DNA from: Bacteroidales bacterium
GTDB taxonomy: Bacteria; Bacteroidota; Bacteroidia; Bacteroidales; P3
Reading direction: 5' to 3'
Length of the DNA stretch: 45,960 nucleotides
NCBI GenBank assembly: GCA_016280915.1
Contig: JAEEHQ010000030.1
Span: 1 to 45,960, forward strand
Part shown: positions 22,660-31,262 of the stretch, one piece after another
How the letters are laid out: every line of letters begins with the position of its first letter
Numbering within the stretch: position 1 is the stretch's first letter
Notes under the pieces: model-generated
Database searches by the model: none
The model's input: the letters and a program-made list of their open reading frames with translations, nothing else
What the model was told of the DNA's origin: nothing
Program-made: the position numbers and the translations under genes

Positions 22660-22704
22660 TTCTACAATCTTTTTAGCGTATAATCATCATTAAAATCTAA
22701 TTTG

Positions 22705-22712
22705 CAAAGATA
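22705..22712 (-). promoter_or_regulatory. -7 promoter box of the dihydroorotate dehydrogenase-like gene
   Basis: The minus strand reads TATCTTTG, an exact TAnnTTTG match, 45 bases before the ATG at 22659. The intergenic region also carries the divergent promoter at 22871. Confidence 0.65.
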
Positions 22713-22870
22713 TGCAAAAAAAGCAATAAAAACTTTTTTTCACCGATTTTTTTTACCACGAACAATACAACAACAAGAAAGACAATAGAATACAAAATGT
22801 TAAAAATAAAATTGTGTATAAAAATAAAGTCGGCAATAAAAATTATTTCGTTTCAATGGAAAAAAATGAC

Positions 22871-22878
22871 TAATTTTG
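22871..22878 (+). promoter_or_regulatory. -7 promoter box of the TPR membrane protein gene
   Basis: TAATTTTG followed by CACCC matches TAnnTTTG and lies 31 bases before the ATG at 22910. The context TTTTGCACCC also occurs at the initiator tRNA promoter. Confidence 0.65.
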
Positions 22879-22909
22879 CACCCTCGAAAATAATAAAACT
22901 AACTATAGA

Positions 22910-23581
22910 ATGAAAGAGCAAAACGAAGAGAAAAATCTTGAGGTTAGCGGCGTTATCGCAAAAACCGAACAGTTCGTTGAGAAGAACAAAAAAACCATCA
23001 CCATCGTGGCGGGAGCCATCGTGGTGGTAGCTTTAGCCATCTGGGCTTATGTGGGTCTTTATGCCCGTCCACACCAACAGCGCGCTGCTGAGGATATGTA
23101 TGCTGCCGAGCAATGGTTTGGCGAAGGCAACTTCGAGTTGGCCCTCAATGGAAACGACCAATACTTAGGCTTTGCCGACATCATCGACCAGTATGGTTGC
23201 ACCAAGTCCGGCAACTTGGCCAAATACTATGCCGGCATCTGCCAGCTCAACATGGGCAAATACAACGAAGCCATCGACCTGCTGAAATCATACAAAGGCA
23301 AGGACACCTTCACCGGTGCTGAAGCCCTGATGCTCATTGGCGACTGCCATGCCGAGCAGGACAACGCCAAAGAGGCCTACAACTACTACCAGAAAGCTGC
23401 CAACAAGGCCAAGAACTTCATCATTGCCCCCACCGCACTTTGGAAAGCAGGCATGATGCAGCTGAAACTGGGCGACAAGGATGCCGCTGTCAAATGTTTC
23501 CAGCAAATCAAGGACAACTATCCCGAAAGCTCCGAGTACGGCGAGGCCGACAAATACATTTCCTACGCTGAGAATATGTAG
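22910..23581 (+). CDS. Single-pass membrane protein with tetratricopeptide repeats
   Basis: This 223-residue protein has a cytoplasmic Glu/Lys-rich head of ~28 residues, one membrane helix (about 29-50, 'TITIVAGAIVVVALAIWAYV') and a C-terminal TPR region. Repeats are visible as 'GNLAKYYAGICQLNMGKYNEAIDLLKS', 'GAEALMLIGDCHAEQDNAKEAYNYYQKA' and 'ALWKAGMMQLKLGDKDAAVKCFQQI' (each shown in part), so ~3 TPRs reach into the periplasm. The layout is like YfgM, a partner of the Sec/BamB machinery, but the relation is uncertain. TPRs mediate protein contacts. It is monocistronic, with its own promoter and a strong terminator. Confidence 0.85.
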   Translation: MKEQNEEKNLEVSGVIAKTEQFVEKNKKTITIVAGAIVVVALAIWAYVGLYARPHQQRAAEDMYAAEQWFGEGNFELALNGNDQYLGFADIIDQYGCTKSGNLAKYYAGICQLNMGKYNEAIDLLKSYKGKDTFTGAEALMLIGDCHAEQDNAKEAYNYYQKAANKAKNFIIAPTALWKAGMMQLKLGDKDAAVKCFQQIKDNYPESSEYGEADKYISYAENM

Positions 23582-23605
23582 TTCTCAACCTACTTAACAA
23601 TACCA

Positions 23606-23642
23606 AAAGAGCCGCCCCAGCCTATCGCAGGGGCGGCTCTTT
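23606..23642 (+). terminator. Strong terminator after the TPR gene
   Basis: AAAGAGCCGCCCC (23606-23618) pairs perfectly with GGGGCGGCTCTTT (23630-23642), with an 11-base loop and a following TCATTT. The A-run on the other side lets it also serve the convergent galM gene. Confidence 0.9.
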
Positions 23643-23733
23643 CATTTGGCGATGGGAAACCGCGTCAACACATCGTTTCCTACAAGGAATCTCTCATCAT
23701 CCTTCTTATGGTCTTCCTTCAGTCAAAGGCTCC

Positions 23734-24744
23734 TCAGCAGGTAGAAAAGCCAAAGATGGTACGACTGAAATAGTCCTCTCCTGGGGTGAGGAAGGCATTG
23801 GACTCTGGCCAGTTATTGTTAGGACTGTTGGGGTACTTTTGGGTTTCAAGGCAGATGGCACTACGTTGCTGATATGCGATACCCTTCTTGCCTCTGAGGG
23901 AACCGTCGAGGAAATTACCCGTATAAACCTGCATGCCCGGTTCCGTAGTGAAAACCTCCATGGCAATGCCCGTAGTGGGACTTTCAAGACGTGCGCAGGG
24001 CCTATTCACGTCGCCATGCGTGTTGAGCACCCAGTTATGGTCATAGCCATTGCCATTACGCAGTTGTTCATCATCGGCTCCAATTTCTTTGCCAACGGCC
24101 TTGGCCTTGCGGAAATCAAAAGGAGTTCCCGACACAGATGCCTTGTTGCCGATGGGCAGGTAAGAATCGTCAATGGGGGTGTATTGGTCGGCATCAATCA
24201 TCAGGAGGTGGTTAAGAATCGTGGTGCTACCGTCGCCGTTGAGATTGAAATAGCTATGATTGGTCATATTAATGACCGTAGGTGCATCCGTGGTGGCCGA
24301 GTAACGGATATCCAGTTGGTTGTCCTCGGTGACCGTATAGGTCAGTCGGACCCGAACCTCACCAGGGAAATTGTTGTCGCCATCTGGGCTGACCAAAGTG
24401 AGGATGAGGGTGTTGGCTGTGTGACGCTCAACTTCGAAGAGCTGATACTGCCAACCCGTAGGACCCCCATGAAGACAATGGCGGCCGTTGTTCTGCGGAA
24501 GCTGATAGGTCTTGCCTGCCACCGTGATTTTGCCATCGCCCAGGCGGTTGGCATAGCGTCCTATGGCGGCACCGAAGTCAGTCAGGTGGTTCTCACGCAG
24601 ATAATCCTCCATTTTGTCGAAACCGAGCACCACGTCCTGCAATTTGCCATTGCGGTCAGGTACGAGGAGGGAGACGATACGGCCACCATAATTGGTGATA
24701 CGGGCCGTCATGCCATTTTTGTTGGTAAGGGTGAATACTTCCAT
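23734..24744 (-). CDS. galM: Aldose 1-epimerase (mutarotase)
   Basis: This 336-residue enzyme interconverts alpha and beta anomers of aldoses such as galactose. Family marks are 'NYGGRIVSLLVPDRNG', 'FGAAIGRYANRL', 'NNGRHCLHGG', 'NMTNHSYFNL' with the catalytic His, 'GYDHNWVL', 'EVFTTEPGMQVYTGN', and 'AICLETQKYPNSPN' with the catalytic Glu. There is no signal peptide, so it is cytoplasmic (many Bacteroidota also have secreted copies). It is last in a tightly spaced minus-strand group with the YhcH-like gene 32 bp upstream, a combination that fits sugar use. Confidence 0.93.
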   Translation of the reverse strand: MEVFTLTNKNGMTARITNYGGRIVSLLVPDRNGKLQDVVLGFDKMEDYLRENHLTDFGAAIGRYANRLGDGKITVAGKTYQLPQNNGRHCLHGGPTGWQYQLFEVERHTANTLILTLVSPDGDNNFPGEVRVRLTYTVTEDNQLDIRYSATTDAPTVINMTNHSYFNLNGDGSTTILNHLLMIDADQYTPIDDSYLPIGNKASVSGTPFDFRKAKAVGKEIGADDEQLRNGNGYDHNWVLNTHGDVNRPCARLESPTTGIAMEVFTTEPGMQVYTGNFLDGSLRGKKGIAYQQRSAICLETQKYPNSPNNNWPESNAFLTPGEDYFSRTIFGFSTC

Positions 24745-24776
24745 ATCGTGTTTATTGCTTATTAACGAATAGTGTC

Positions 24777-25235
24777 TTAGAGATTGTCGATGGCAATTTT
24801 AACGACAATCTTTTTGACAGGTGAGGGTGTGTCGATGCAAATCTGAGGCTCGTGGGCATCCTGAGGGAAAAGGACAACAAAAGCGCCTTTGCCCAACTTC
24901 ACTCGGGCAGTGGGTTCGGCATGTCGGAAGAAAGCCACATCGCGGTCAGGGTCGTAGGGAGAGGTGCAATCGAGCTCATCGACATTCCGTATCAGCACCT
25001 CCTCTTCACCTGAAAGGAGGAATTGAATATCAATATATTTGCGATGGGCCTCATAGCCCAGAGGATTCACCTTGCGGGTGGTATACAGGTCCACGTTGGC
25101 GTAGTTGCCGGCAGAAAGCAGGTGGCGACCTGGAGCAATGTCGGCTGAAGCATTCTGTATAAAGCGCAACCCCTCAGAGAGGAGCGGTAGGGCTTTCTCA
25201 TAAAGCGAGAGGTGGGCGAGGGTGTCGTAGATCAT
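24777..25235 (-). CDS. YhcH/YjgK/YiaL family cupin-like protein
   Basis: This 152-residue protein matches the DUF386 family: 'MIYDTLAHLSLYEKALPLL', 'NANVDLYTTR'-like strands, 'YEAHRKYIDIQFLLSGEEEV' (metal-binding His and Glu) and 'FVVLFPQDAHEPQICID' (second His). Members are beta-sandwich proteins tied to sialic acid or beta-galactoside metabolism; in E. coli YhcH acts on sialic acid intermediates. The frame is open back to 25460, but the extra ~75 residues are low-quality and overlap the LRR gene, so ATG 25235 is chosen. The neighbour galM, 32 bp on, supports sugar epimer/anomer handling. Confidence 0.88.
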   Translation of the reverse strand: MIYDTLAHLSLYEKALPLLSEGLRFIQNASADIAPGRHLLSAGNYANVDLYTTRKVNPLGYEAHRKYIDIQFLLSGEEEVLIRNVDELDCTSPYDPDRDVAFFRHAEPTARVKLGKGAFVVLFPQDAHEPQICIDTPSPVKKIVVKIAIDNL

Positions 25236-25266
25236 AGCCGTGGTAGGAAATCTGGTGGCGGTTGAG

Positions 25267-25827
25267 TTAATATTCAATAATCTCGGTGAAGACACGCCAA
25301 CCGATTGCGTCTTTGTATTTTTCGTAGGTACCTGTTGGGACACGCAAGGGGATATTGATGTCGACTTTGTCGAAGGAGGACTCGTCGAGACGAGGTGGCT
25401 CCTGAGCTTCGCAAACGATATATTCGATGCGCTTGCACCCATCGAAAGCGAACTCCTCAATCCGTTTGATTGTGCTGGGGAGGATCAGCTTGGTGATGCG
25501 GTCGCATCCTTGGAACGCATTGTAACGGATAGACACCACTTTGTAGATGGTTGTGTCATCGTCCTCAGGGTCAGCATTCTTCGCCTTGGAGCGGTCGGGG
25601 GTAACCACATCGGGGATAGTGAGCTGTCCACGCGGCTTGCTATAGCCTTTCCAAGGATTCTCCTCGGTATTAGGAAAACTGACCTCTACGGTGGGGCCAT
25701 TCTTACCGCCAGTGGTGAGGATGGAAAAATAGAGAGTATTGTCGCCGATGTTTTTGGCAAAATCATAATCCTGTGCCCAAACAAGCAGCGGCAGCAGCGA
25801 TAGGATGAGAGCAATTGTTTTTTTCAT
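25267..25827 (-). CDS. Secreted leucine-rich-repeat (BspA-type) protein, short
   Basis: This 186-residue protein has a signal peptide (MKKTIALILSLLPLLVWA-Q) and a single pair of BspA-type LRR_5 units: 'VVSIRYNAFQGCDRITKLIL' and 'PSTIKRIEEFAFDGCKRIEY' with the usual 'I...AF.gC..L..l.lP..v..I' spacing. The preceding ~90 residues are a beta-rich region I cannot place, and 'VPTGTYEKYKDAIGW' is the typical closing of BspA proteins. Relatives bind host or bacterial surfaces, usually with many more repeats; two is very few. It is 12 bp from MarC and 31 bp from the YhcH gene, so all three are likely one transcript. Confidence 0.82.
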   Translation of the reverse strand: MKKTIALILSLLPLLVWAQDYDFAKNIGDNTLYFSILTTGGKNGPTVEVSFPNTEENPWKGYSKPRGQLTIPDVVTPDRSKAKNADPEDDDTTIYKVVSIRYNAFQGCDRITKLILPSTIKRIEEFAFDGCKRIEYIVCEAQEPPRLDESSFDKVDINIPLRVPTGTYEKYKDAIGWRVFTEIIEY

Positions 25828-25839
25828 AGAGCGGATAGT

Positions 25840-26427
25840 TTACCAATTGAGCGAGTGAATGATGCTGCCGAGGTTGGTGGTGAACAGTTTGACACCAATA
25901 GCCAACAGGATGACACCAAAGAATTTACGCAGGATAGAGACCAAGGTGGCACCCAACAGCTTTTCCAACTTGCTGATATAGCGCAGCACCAAATAGTCTA
26001 TAACGATGTTAATCAGCAGGGCTATGAGGATGTTAACATCGGCATACTCTGCCCGTAGGGAGATAATGGTGGTGAGGGCACCCGGACCCGCTATCAAAGG
26101 GAAAGCAATAGGCACCACGGTGGAGCCACCTCCGGCTGGGTCGTTTTTGAAGATTTCCACGCCCAAAATCATTTCAAAAGCCATGATGAAGAGCACGATA
26201 GAACCAGCCACAGCAAAGGACTGAATGTCCACGCCAAACAGTTTCAAAGCCGCGTCGCCTAAGAAAAAGAACACCACAAAGATGCCCAACGAGATAAGGG
26301 CAGCATAGAGGGGATGGTACTTGTTGCCACTTTGTTTCAGCGAAAGAAAGATAGGGATGGAACCCGTAATATCGATAATGGCAAACAACACCAAAAAGGC
26401 TCCAATTATTTGTTTAAAGTCAATCAT
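25840..26427 (-). CDS. MarC-family integral membrane protein
   Basis: This 195-residue protein has six membrane helices and the MarC (UPF0056) pattern: 'FAIIDITGSIPIFLSLKQ', 'FFLGDAALKLFGVDIQSFAV', 'GGSTVVPIAFPLIAGPGALT' and 'LRYISKLEKLLGATLVSILRK'. The 'P.A.PLiAGPGai' motif is the family signature. The name stems from multiple-antibiotic resistance, but a transport role is unproven (some call it an amino-acid permease-like NAAT family). It starts a minus-strand group of four genes, separated by 111 bp from the upstream M28 gene. Length is normal. Confidence 0.92.
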   Translation of the reverse strand: MIDFKQIIGAFLVLFAIIDITGSIPIFLSLKQSGNKYHPLYAALISLGIFVVFFFLGDAALKLFGVDIQSFAVAGSIVLFIMAFEMILGVEIFKNDPAGGGSTVVPIAFPLIAGPGALTTIISLRAEYADVNILIALLINIVIDYLVLRYISKLEKLLGATLVSILRKFFGVILLAIGVKLFTTNLGSIIHSLNW

Positions 26428-26538
26428 GTATTATAGTTTAGAGTTAAAGATTAATCCGTATTCGTTAGAGTTGATAGTTGCAAGTATAGGTTGTCAAACT
26501 CCGTTAACTGTTAACCGAACACAATACCTTGTACCCTA

Positions 26539-28086
26539 TCAAAATAGGTAGCTCACATTAAAAAGTGATGACCTCCGCTTGGTGTCGATGGAGAACTTGT
26601 CGTTATTTCCATTGAATGCATAATAAAAGGAGCAACCCATAGATATCTTCTCCATTAAGCGGACACTCAAACTCCACGTGAGGCCATACTGGTCGGTCGG
26701 CAAAATGCGTACACGCTCTGTCACTCCTTTCTCATGATCAGTTAGGTCGGAACGTAATAGATAGCTGTAGAAACCACCCAAACCAACTTGGAAATTGGCT
26801 GTTCGGTTGCCCAAAATCAGTTTCAGCTGAGCAGGAACCAACAGCGACGACTGACCATAACTTAAGCTGCCAGCAAGCAAATCCTCCTGAGGTGGATACT
26901 TAGAAGTAGACCTGTCGAACAGGGCATCTACCTGAAGTCCCAGATGCTTGGAAAAATTCAGCTGTCCAGTCAATCCCACCTGAGCGTCAACACCCGGTTT
27001 GGTGATAAAAGCGGTATTGCAGAAATTAAGCCGGTTGGTACCGATACCCAACACAATACCGGCTTCTAAAACAGGTAGTTTATTTTTGTGTTTGGGGGAT
27101 ATTTTGCCTGTGGCGGCCATGACCGTCTCTCTTGATGCCATGGTGGAGACCAAAGCGACCAGACAATCGGTCACTTTCGACATCCCAGCATAATCAATCA
27201 AATCGGCATCGTCCTCGGGTTTGTGATAGGGGGAACCCAATCCGGTGGTGACTGCCAGCGTGGGAATATCTCTTTTAGCAAACGGTTCCGTGTCGGTGGC
27301 ACCAAAAGGAGAGGTTTCATAGCGATTCTTGCTAACCCTGATGCCACTCCGCTGAGCCGCTTCCTCTATCATGGCGGAGCAATCTTTCAATGTGGCGGTA
27401 CCGCTGAAGTCGAGCTTGCCTCCTTTCAGCCATCCCACCATGTCTATGCTCATCATCATGGTGACATGGGAGAGAAGACCACAGCTGCTCATTTGGGATG
27501 CCAAAGCCGTAGAACCCCAGAGGCCAATCTCCTCGGCATCAAAGGCACATATAATCACGCTGCGGGCCAGCTGACTACGGCGAGCCATCAACTGGCGGGC
27601 CATCTCTATTACGGCAGCAGAACCCGACGCATTGTCGTCAGCACCATTATACACTTTGCCATTGCGCAAACCCAGGTGGTCATAATGGGCACCCACCACC
27701 ACATATTCATCCTTCAGCACAGGGTCGCTACCAGGTATCACAGCCACAAGGTTACAGTAGACAATATCTCCTCTTTGCTCGTAGCTGCTGACAGAGTCGG
27801 AATTGATTGTCGTCATCTGAGGGCTCAACACATTGTCTATCTCTTGAATAAAATACTGGCGCATATCGTCTCCCCACAATGGCCGCAAACCCATGGCACG
27901 ATACTCGTTTTCGATATATCGCATTGCCCTCCGGGCATCGGGACTACCTGCCTTACGACCGTTGAGCGAATCGGCAGCCAAGAAATAGACATGGTTTTCC
28001 AATCGTTGCTGCTGGTTCTGAGCCCGAGTGCCAACTCCTAACAGCAATAGGCTCAAGCATAAAATAAGGGATATTCTATTTTTCAT
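26539..28086 (-). CDS. M28 metallopeptidase fused to a C-terminal outer-membrane-type barrel
   Basis: This 515-residue protein begins with a signal peptide (MKNRISLILCLSLLLLGVG). Residues ~95-330 form an M28 aminopeptidase: 'VVVGAHYDHLG' (His 134), 'NGADDNASG' (Asp 151), 'CAFDAEEIGLWGS' (Glu 185/186), 'SIDMVGWL', and 'SPYHKPEDDADLI' with the last metal His. These bind two zinc ions and cleave N-terminal amino acids. From ~340 the sequence turns into amphipathic beta strands ('EAGIVLGIGTNRLNF', 'GLTGQLNFSKHLGLQVDALF', ending 'SLFNVSYLF') like PorT-type barrels. Ending in Phe is typical of outer-membrane barrels. M28 enzymes normally end at ~330-450 residues, so the barrel would hold the peptidase on the outer membrane. 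The gene has an intergenic region of its own. Confidence 0.85.
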   Translation of the reverse strand: MKNRISLILCLSLLLLGVGTRAQNQQQRLENHVYFLAADSLNGRKAGSPDARRAMRYIENEYRAMGLRPLWGDDMRQYFIQEIDNVLSPQMTTINSDSVSSYEQRGDIVYCNLVAVIPGSDPVLKDEYVVVGAHYDHLGLRNGKVYNGADDNASGSAAVIEMARQLMARRSQLARSVIICAFDAEEIGLWGSTALASQMSSCGLLSHVTMMMSIDMVGWLKGGKLDFSGTATLKDCSAMIEEAAQRSGIRVSKNRYETSPFGATDTEPFAKRDIPTLAVTTGLGSPYHKPEDDADLIDYAGMSKVTDCLVALVSTMASRETVMAATGKISPKHKNKLPVLEAGIVLGIGTNRLNFCNTAFITKPGVDAQVGLTGQLNFSKHLGLQVDALFDRSTSKYPPQEDLLAGSLSYGQSSLLVPAQLKLILGNRTANFQVGLGGFYSYLLRSDLTDHEKGVTERVRILPTDQYGLTWSLSVRLMEKISMGCSFYYAFNGNNDKFSIDTKRRSSLFNVSYLF

Positions 28087-28230
28087 AGCTTTGAATTAAT
28101 TAACTTTTAGTAAACGAAAAAAAGCAATTATTATTGTTACAAAATACTAAAAAAAAGTGCTTGGCGTTATGATGATAAGGTGGACCTATTTGACCACCCC
28201 TATCAACATCTAATTAACTAAAACTGAAAC

Positions 28231-28797
28231 ATGGTCTTTCTCTATATCCACGGCTATGGTTCCAATGGCAACGCACTAAAGGCCCAGAAGCTCAAAGCGA
28301 TGTTTCCTGAAGCCCATGTGGTTTCCCCCACATTCGACTACGACCGCCTTGCCCCTCAAACAATTTACCACCAGCTGCAACAAATCGTTGCCGAAGAAAA
28401 GCCCAACCTGATTCTCGGCAGCAGCATGGGAGGTTACTATGCTCTCTGCTGTAGTCATTTCTACTCCGGTATCATCTGGTGCGTCAACCCCGTCAGGGAC
28501 ATCCTCACCACCATCTGCCGACATCTTTCCGCCCTCACCGCAGGACAGGAGGACAACATTGCCAAAAGAATAAAGGAATACGAAGACTTTGACCAACATG
28601 TATTCTGCCAGTTGAAACCGCGCGACGGCCAACTGCATTTCGCTCTCAGCACCGACGACGAACTGCTCGGCGACCACACTCCTCTGCTTCACCTCTTCCC
28701 CAACTACCAAACCGTGGTATGGAAAGACCACTCTGGTCACCCATTCCTTCGATTTGATGAGCTCAAAAAGGACCTCGAGCTAAGTCTCCTGCAATAA
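28231..28797 (+). CDS. YqiA/YcfP-like alpha/beta-fold esterase
   Basis: This 188-residue protein has the alpha/beta hydrolase core in short form: 'FLYIHGYGSNGNALKAQKL' (oxyanion), 'NLILGSSMGGYYALCCSHF' with the nucleophile Ser in GSSMGG, 'FALSTDDELLGDHT' (Asp) and 'WKDHSGHPFLRFDE' (His). This fits the UPF0227/YqiA group, small cytoplasmic esterases of unknown natural substrate. It is divergent from the M28 gene with a 144-bp intergenic region and convergent to the GreA/B-like gene. The 102-bp gap after it contains a lone copy of the repeat end AATAGAACCCACCT. Confidence 0.88.
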   Translation: MVFLYIHGYGSNGNALKAQKLKAMFPEAHVVSPTFDYDRLAPQTIYHQLQQIVAEEKPNLILGSSMGGYYALCCSHFYSGIIWCVNPVRDILTTICRHLSALTAGQEDNIAKRIKEYEDFDQHVFCQLKPRDGQLHFALSTDDELLGDHTPLLHLFPNYQTVVWKDHSGHPFLRFDELKKDLELSLLQ

Positions 28798-28867
28798 GCC
28801 CAACCATTAAGTTTTCGATTAAGAAAACAAAGGGGACTTGAATAGGGACGCAACACGAAAACAAATG

Positions 28868-28881
28868 AATAGAACCCACCT
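28868..28881. repeat. Lone copy of the dispersed-repeat end
   Basis: AATAGAACCCACCT matches the end of the 71-bp repeat (TATAGAACCCACCT at 14776-14789) except for the first base. The rest of the repeat is absent here. It lies between convergent genes. Confidence 0.5.
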
Positions 28882-28899
28882 AAATGGTGCAAAACCCTA

Positions 28900-29382
28900 T
28901 CATAGTATTTCCTTCACCACTTGTGTGACACCATTGAAGGTGATACTCTCCCCTACCCTTTTGCCCTTCAGGGCCATATAAATAGGGGTCTGCGCACTAA
29001 TGGCAAAGAAGACCTCCTGAGCCACCGACGGAGCGCTTTTGTAGGGAACTAAAAACTTGCCAATGCCCACACTCAGAAAGAACTTCTGCTTGTCGGTGAT
29101 GACGATAGCGCCATGGTCGGCCACGTGCATGGGTGCCATCTTCAACAGTTCCTGCAGCACGCGGATGCTGGCGTTGGCATTGGAGAGCTGCTTGGCATAC
29201 ATGTCTCGACTGCGCATCATCTTGGTGCGGTAAGAATCGTAACGGTCCACATTGGCACCATACTCATTGCTTTGTTGCTGAGCCGAGTCCATCTCCTGTT
29301 TAGCGGTAGCGGCCACCTCCTGCTGACGGTCGATACATGCCTGAATGATTTGTTTGCGACGTTGAGTACCTTCCATAAACAT
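28900..29382 (-). CDS. GreA/GreB-like protein
   Basis: This 160-residue protein has an N-terminal Gln/Lys-rich helical hairpin ('RKQIIQACIDRQQEVAATAK' to 'NASIRVLQELLK') followed by a beta domain ending 'FAISAQTPIYMALKGKRVGESI' and 'TQVVKEIL'. The ending matches the GreA/GreB C-terminal pattern 'iS..SPlg.aLlGk.vGD.v'. Gre factors enter the RNA polymerase secondary channel and stimulate transcript cleavage. The acidic tip residues are not obvious here, so activity cannot be claimed. It may be a paralogue of unknown role. Two possible starts, ATG 29382 and ATG 29376, are both in frame. A terminator separates it from the upstream aminotransferase. Confidence 0.6.
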   Translation of the reverse strand: MFMEGTQRRKQIIQACIDRQQEVAATAKQEMDSAQQQSNEYGANVDRYDSYRTKMMRSRDMYAKQLSNANASIRVLQELLKMAPMHVADHGAIVITDKQKFFLSVGIGKFLVPYKSAPSVAQEVFFAISAQTPIYMALKGKRVGESITFNGVTQVVKEIL

Positions 29383-29387
29383 TGATT

Positions 29388-29417
29388 TAAAAAGGACGGC
29401 TGTTAGAGGCCGTCCTT
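29388..29417 (-). terminator. Rho-independent terminator after the aminotransferase
   Basis: On the minus strand AAGGACGGC (29417-29409) pairs with GCCGTCCTT (29400-29392), with an 8-base loop and a following TTTTT run. It lies 52 bases after the aminotransferase stop and just before the GreA/B-like start. Confidence 0.85.
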
Positions 29418-29469
29418 ATCTTTTCGTAAACAACAATGTAGCAACTATGCGTTGTACATTATGCAAGAT

Positions 29470-30672
29470 TTACTTATTTGTTCTACCCGGATAAACCTTC
29501 AGGGCCTCTTCCAAGCACTTAATGGCGTGCTTGAGGTCTTCGATGCAGAGACAGTAGGTAATGCGGGCTTGATGACGACCATTCTCAGGATTGACATAGA
29601 ATCCGGTGGCGGGAGCCATCATCAGGGTCTCACCATTGTAGTTGAAGTCGGTGAGCAGCCACTGGCAGAACTTGTCGCTGTCGTCCACGGGAAGGTCCAC
29701 CACGGTGTAGAAAGCGCCCTTGGGGTTGGGGCAGAAGCATCCAGGAATCTTGTTGATGCCTTCCACGATAACGTTGCGGCGTGCCACATACTCTTTGCTC
29801 ACAGCATCGAAATACTCCTGAGGAGTATCCACGGCGGCCTCACCAAAGATCTGGCCGAAGCTGGGAGGAGAAAGACGTGCCTGAGCAAGACGCATGGCGA
29901 TGCTGTAGACCTCCTCGTTACGGGTAACCAGGCAACCCACACGGGCGCCGCAGGCGCTGTAGCGCTTGGAAACAGAGTCGAGCAGGATAACGTTCTTCTC
30001 TAGACCCTCAAGCTGCATGACGCTGAAATGCTCGTGACCATCGTAGCAGAACTCACGATAGACTTCGTCGGCAAAGAGGAAGAGGTCGTGTTTCTTCACT
30101 ATCTCGGCAACCTTCAGCAGCTCCTCTCTGGTGTAGAGGTAGCCAGTGGGGTTGTTGGGGTTGCAAATCATGATAGCGCGGGTGCGGGGCGTGATGGCCT
30201 TTTCAAACTCCTCGATAGGAGGCAGCGCAAAGCCAGTCTTGATATCGCTAGGAATCGTCTTGATGTTGGCGTCGCACAGCTTGGCAAAGGTGTTGTAATT
30301 GGTGTAGTAAGGCTCAGGGATGATAATCTCGTCACCGGGGTTCAGACAGACGGTGAAAGCAAACTGGAGGGCTTCGCTGCCACCGGTGGTGACGATTATC
30401 TGGTCGGTGGTCACCTCAATCTGATGACGGTGATAATACTCCACCAGCTTCTTGCGGTAGGAAAGGTTGCCGGCACTGTGGCTGTAAGCCAGAACGCCAA
30501 TCTTGGTCTCAGCCAAGGTCTTCAGAGCACCTTTTGGGGTTTCGATATCGGGCTGACCGATATTCAGGTGATATACGTGGATGCCGCGCTCCTTGGCAGC
30601 ATCGGAGAAGGGGACGAGTTTGCGAATTGCCGACTGGGGCAGTTCCAAACCTTTTTTGGATATGCTGGGCAT
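29470..30672 (-). CDS. Pyridoxal-phosphate-dependent aminotransferase, class I/II
   Basis: This 400-residue protein is a fold-type I aminotransferase of the AspC-like group. Marks are 'HVYHLNIGQPDIETP', 'VLAYSHSAGNLSYRKKL' (Tyr/Ser), 'TTGGSEALQFAF', 'MICNPNNPTGYLYTREEL' (NPNNPTG), 'FLFADEVYREFCY' (Asp binding the PLP ring) and the Schiff-base lysine K236 in 'LDSVSKRYSACGARVGCL', and 'ARITYCL' with the substrate-binding Arg. It moves an amino group between an amino acid and a 2-oxo acid; the substrate (aspartate, aromatic or other) is not settled. It is monocistronic with its own terminator. Confidence 0.93.
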   Translation of the reverse strand: MPSISKKGLELPQSAIRKLVPFSDAAKERGIHVYHLNIGQPDIETPKGALKTLAETKIGVLAYSHSAGNLSYRKKLVEYYHRHQIEVTTDQIIVTTGGSEALQFAFTVCLNPGDEIIIPEPYYTNYNTFAKLCDANIKTIPSDIKTGFALPPIEEFEKAITPRTRAIMICNPNNPTGYLYTREELLKVAEIVKKHDLFLFADEVYREFCYDGHEHFSVMQLEGLEKNVILLDSVSKRYSACGARVGCLVTRNEEVYSIAMRLAQARLSPPSFGQIFGEAAVDTPQEYFDAVSKEYVARRNVIVEGINKIPGCFCPNPKGAFYTVVDLPVDDSDKFCQWLLTDFNYNGETLMMAPATGFYVNPENGRHQARITYCLCIEDLKHAIKCLEEALKVYPGRTNK

Positions 30673-30839
30673 GTCTTTTGGATATTGGTTAATATAGTTG
30701 ATTGTTGATAGTCAGTATGATGGTTTAGCATTGATAGTAGACAGTCAATTTTATTGTTGATTGCCAATGTGGGCAAGAACTTGTTACTGCAAACTATTTG
30801 TTGTTCACTAAACTATTACTGACAACTGTGAACTGCTAA

Positions 30840-31262
30840 CTATTGTTTATCTGGTGCCACAACATTACCCTTAATCTTCACAACCACACGGGGCTCATTG
30901 ATGGCGTTGGAGGTGATGGTAACGGTCTTGGTGAAGCCACCCACGTTGTTGGTGTTGTAGCGTACGCCTATCTCGCCGGCCTTACCAGGCATGACAGGTT
31001 TCTGGGTCCATTTGGGAGTAGTGCAGCCACAACTGGCACGCACGCTGGAGAGAATCAGGGGCTCGTCACCCGTGTTAGTGAAGGTGAAGGTGCAATTGCC
31101 GTCGCCGCCCTTCTGAATGGTACCATAGTTGTGCTCACGCTCCGCAAAGACAATCTTGGGACCGTGCTGGTCCTCTTTGGGGGTCTCACTTTTTGCATTC
31201 TGAGCATTTGCTGCGCCTATCGACATCACTGCGACAAGGCAGAATAAAAACAGTTTCTTCAT
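30840..31262 (-). CDS. Secreted DUF1573 protein
   Basis: This 140-residue protein has a signal peptide (MKKLFLFCLVAVMSIGAANA-Q) and one DUF1573 Ig-like domain: 'FAEREHNYGTIQKGGDGNCT', 'FTFTNTGDEPLILSSVRASC', 'GCTTPKWTQKPVMPG' and 'GEIGVRYNTNNVGGFTKTVT'. The 'N.G..pL.i..v..sCGCT.p.w...P..PG' pattern is diagnostic. The conserved Cys pair may form a disulfide or bind metal. DUF1573 proteins are abundant in Bacteroidota and are thought to be periplasmic; no function is established. Its neighbours (aminotransferase, mfd) give no clue. Confidence 0.93.
   Translation of the reverse strand: MKKLFLFCLVAVMSIGAANAQNAKSETPKEDQHGPKIVFAEREHNYGTIQKGGDGNCTFTFTNTGDEPLILSSVRASCGCTTPKWTQKPVMPGKAGEIGVRYNTNNVGGFTKTVTITSNAINEPRVVVKIKGNVVAPDKQ

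Noticed and set aside
25236..25460. N-terminal extension of the YhcH-like protein
   Set aside because: It overlaps the LRR gene and is Ser/Thr-rich shadow sequence; the family begins with MIYDTLAHL.
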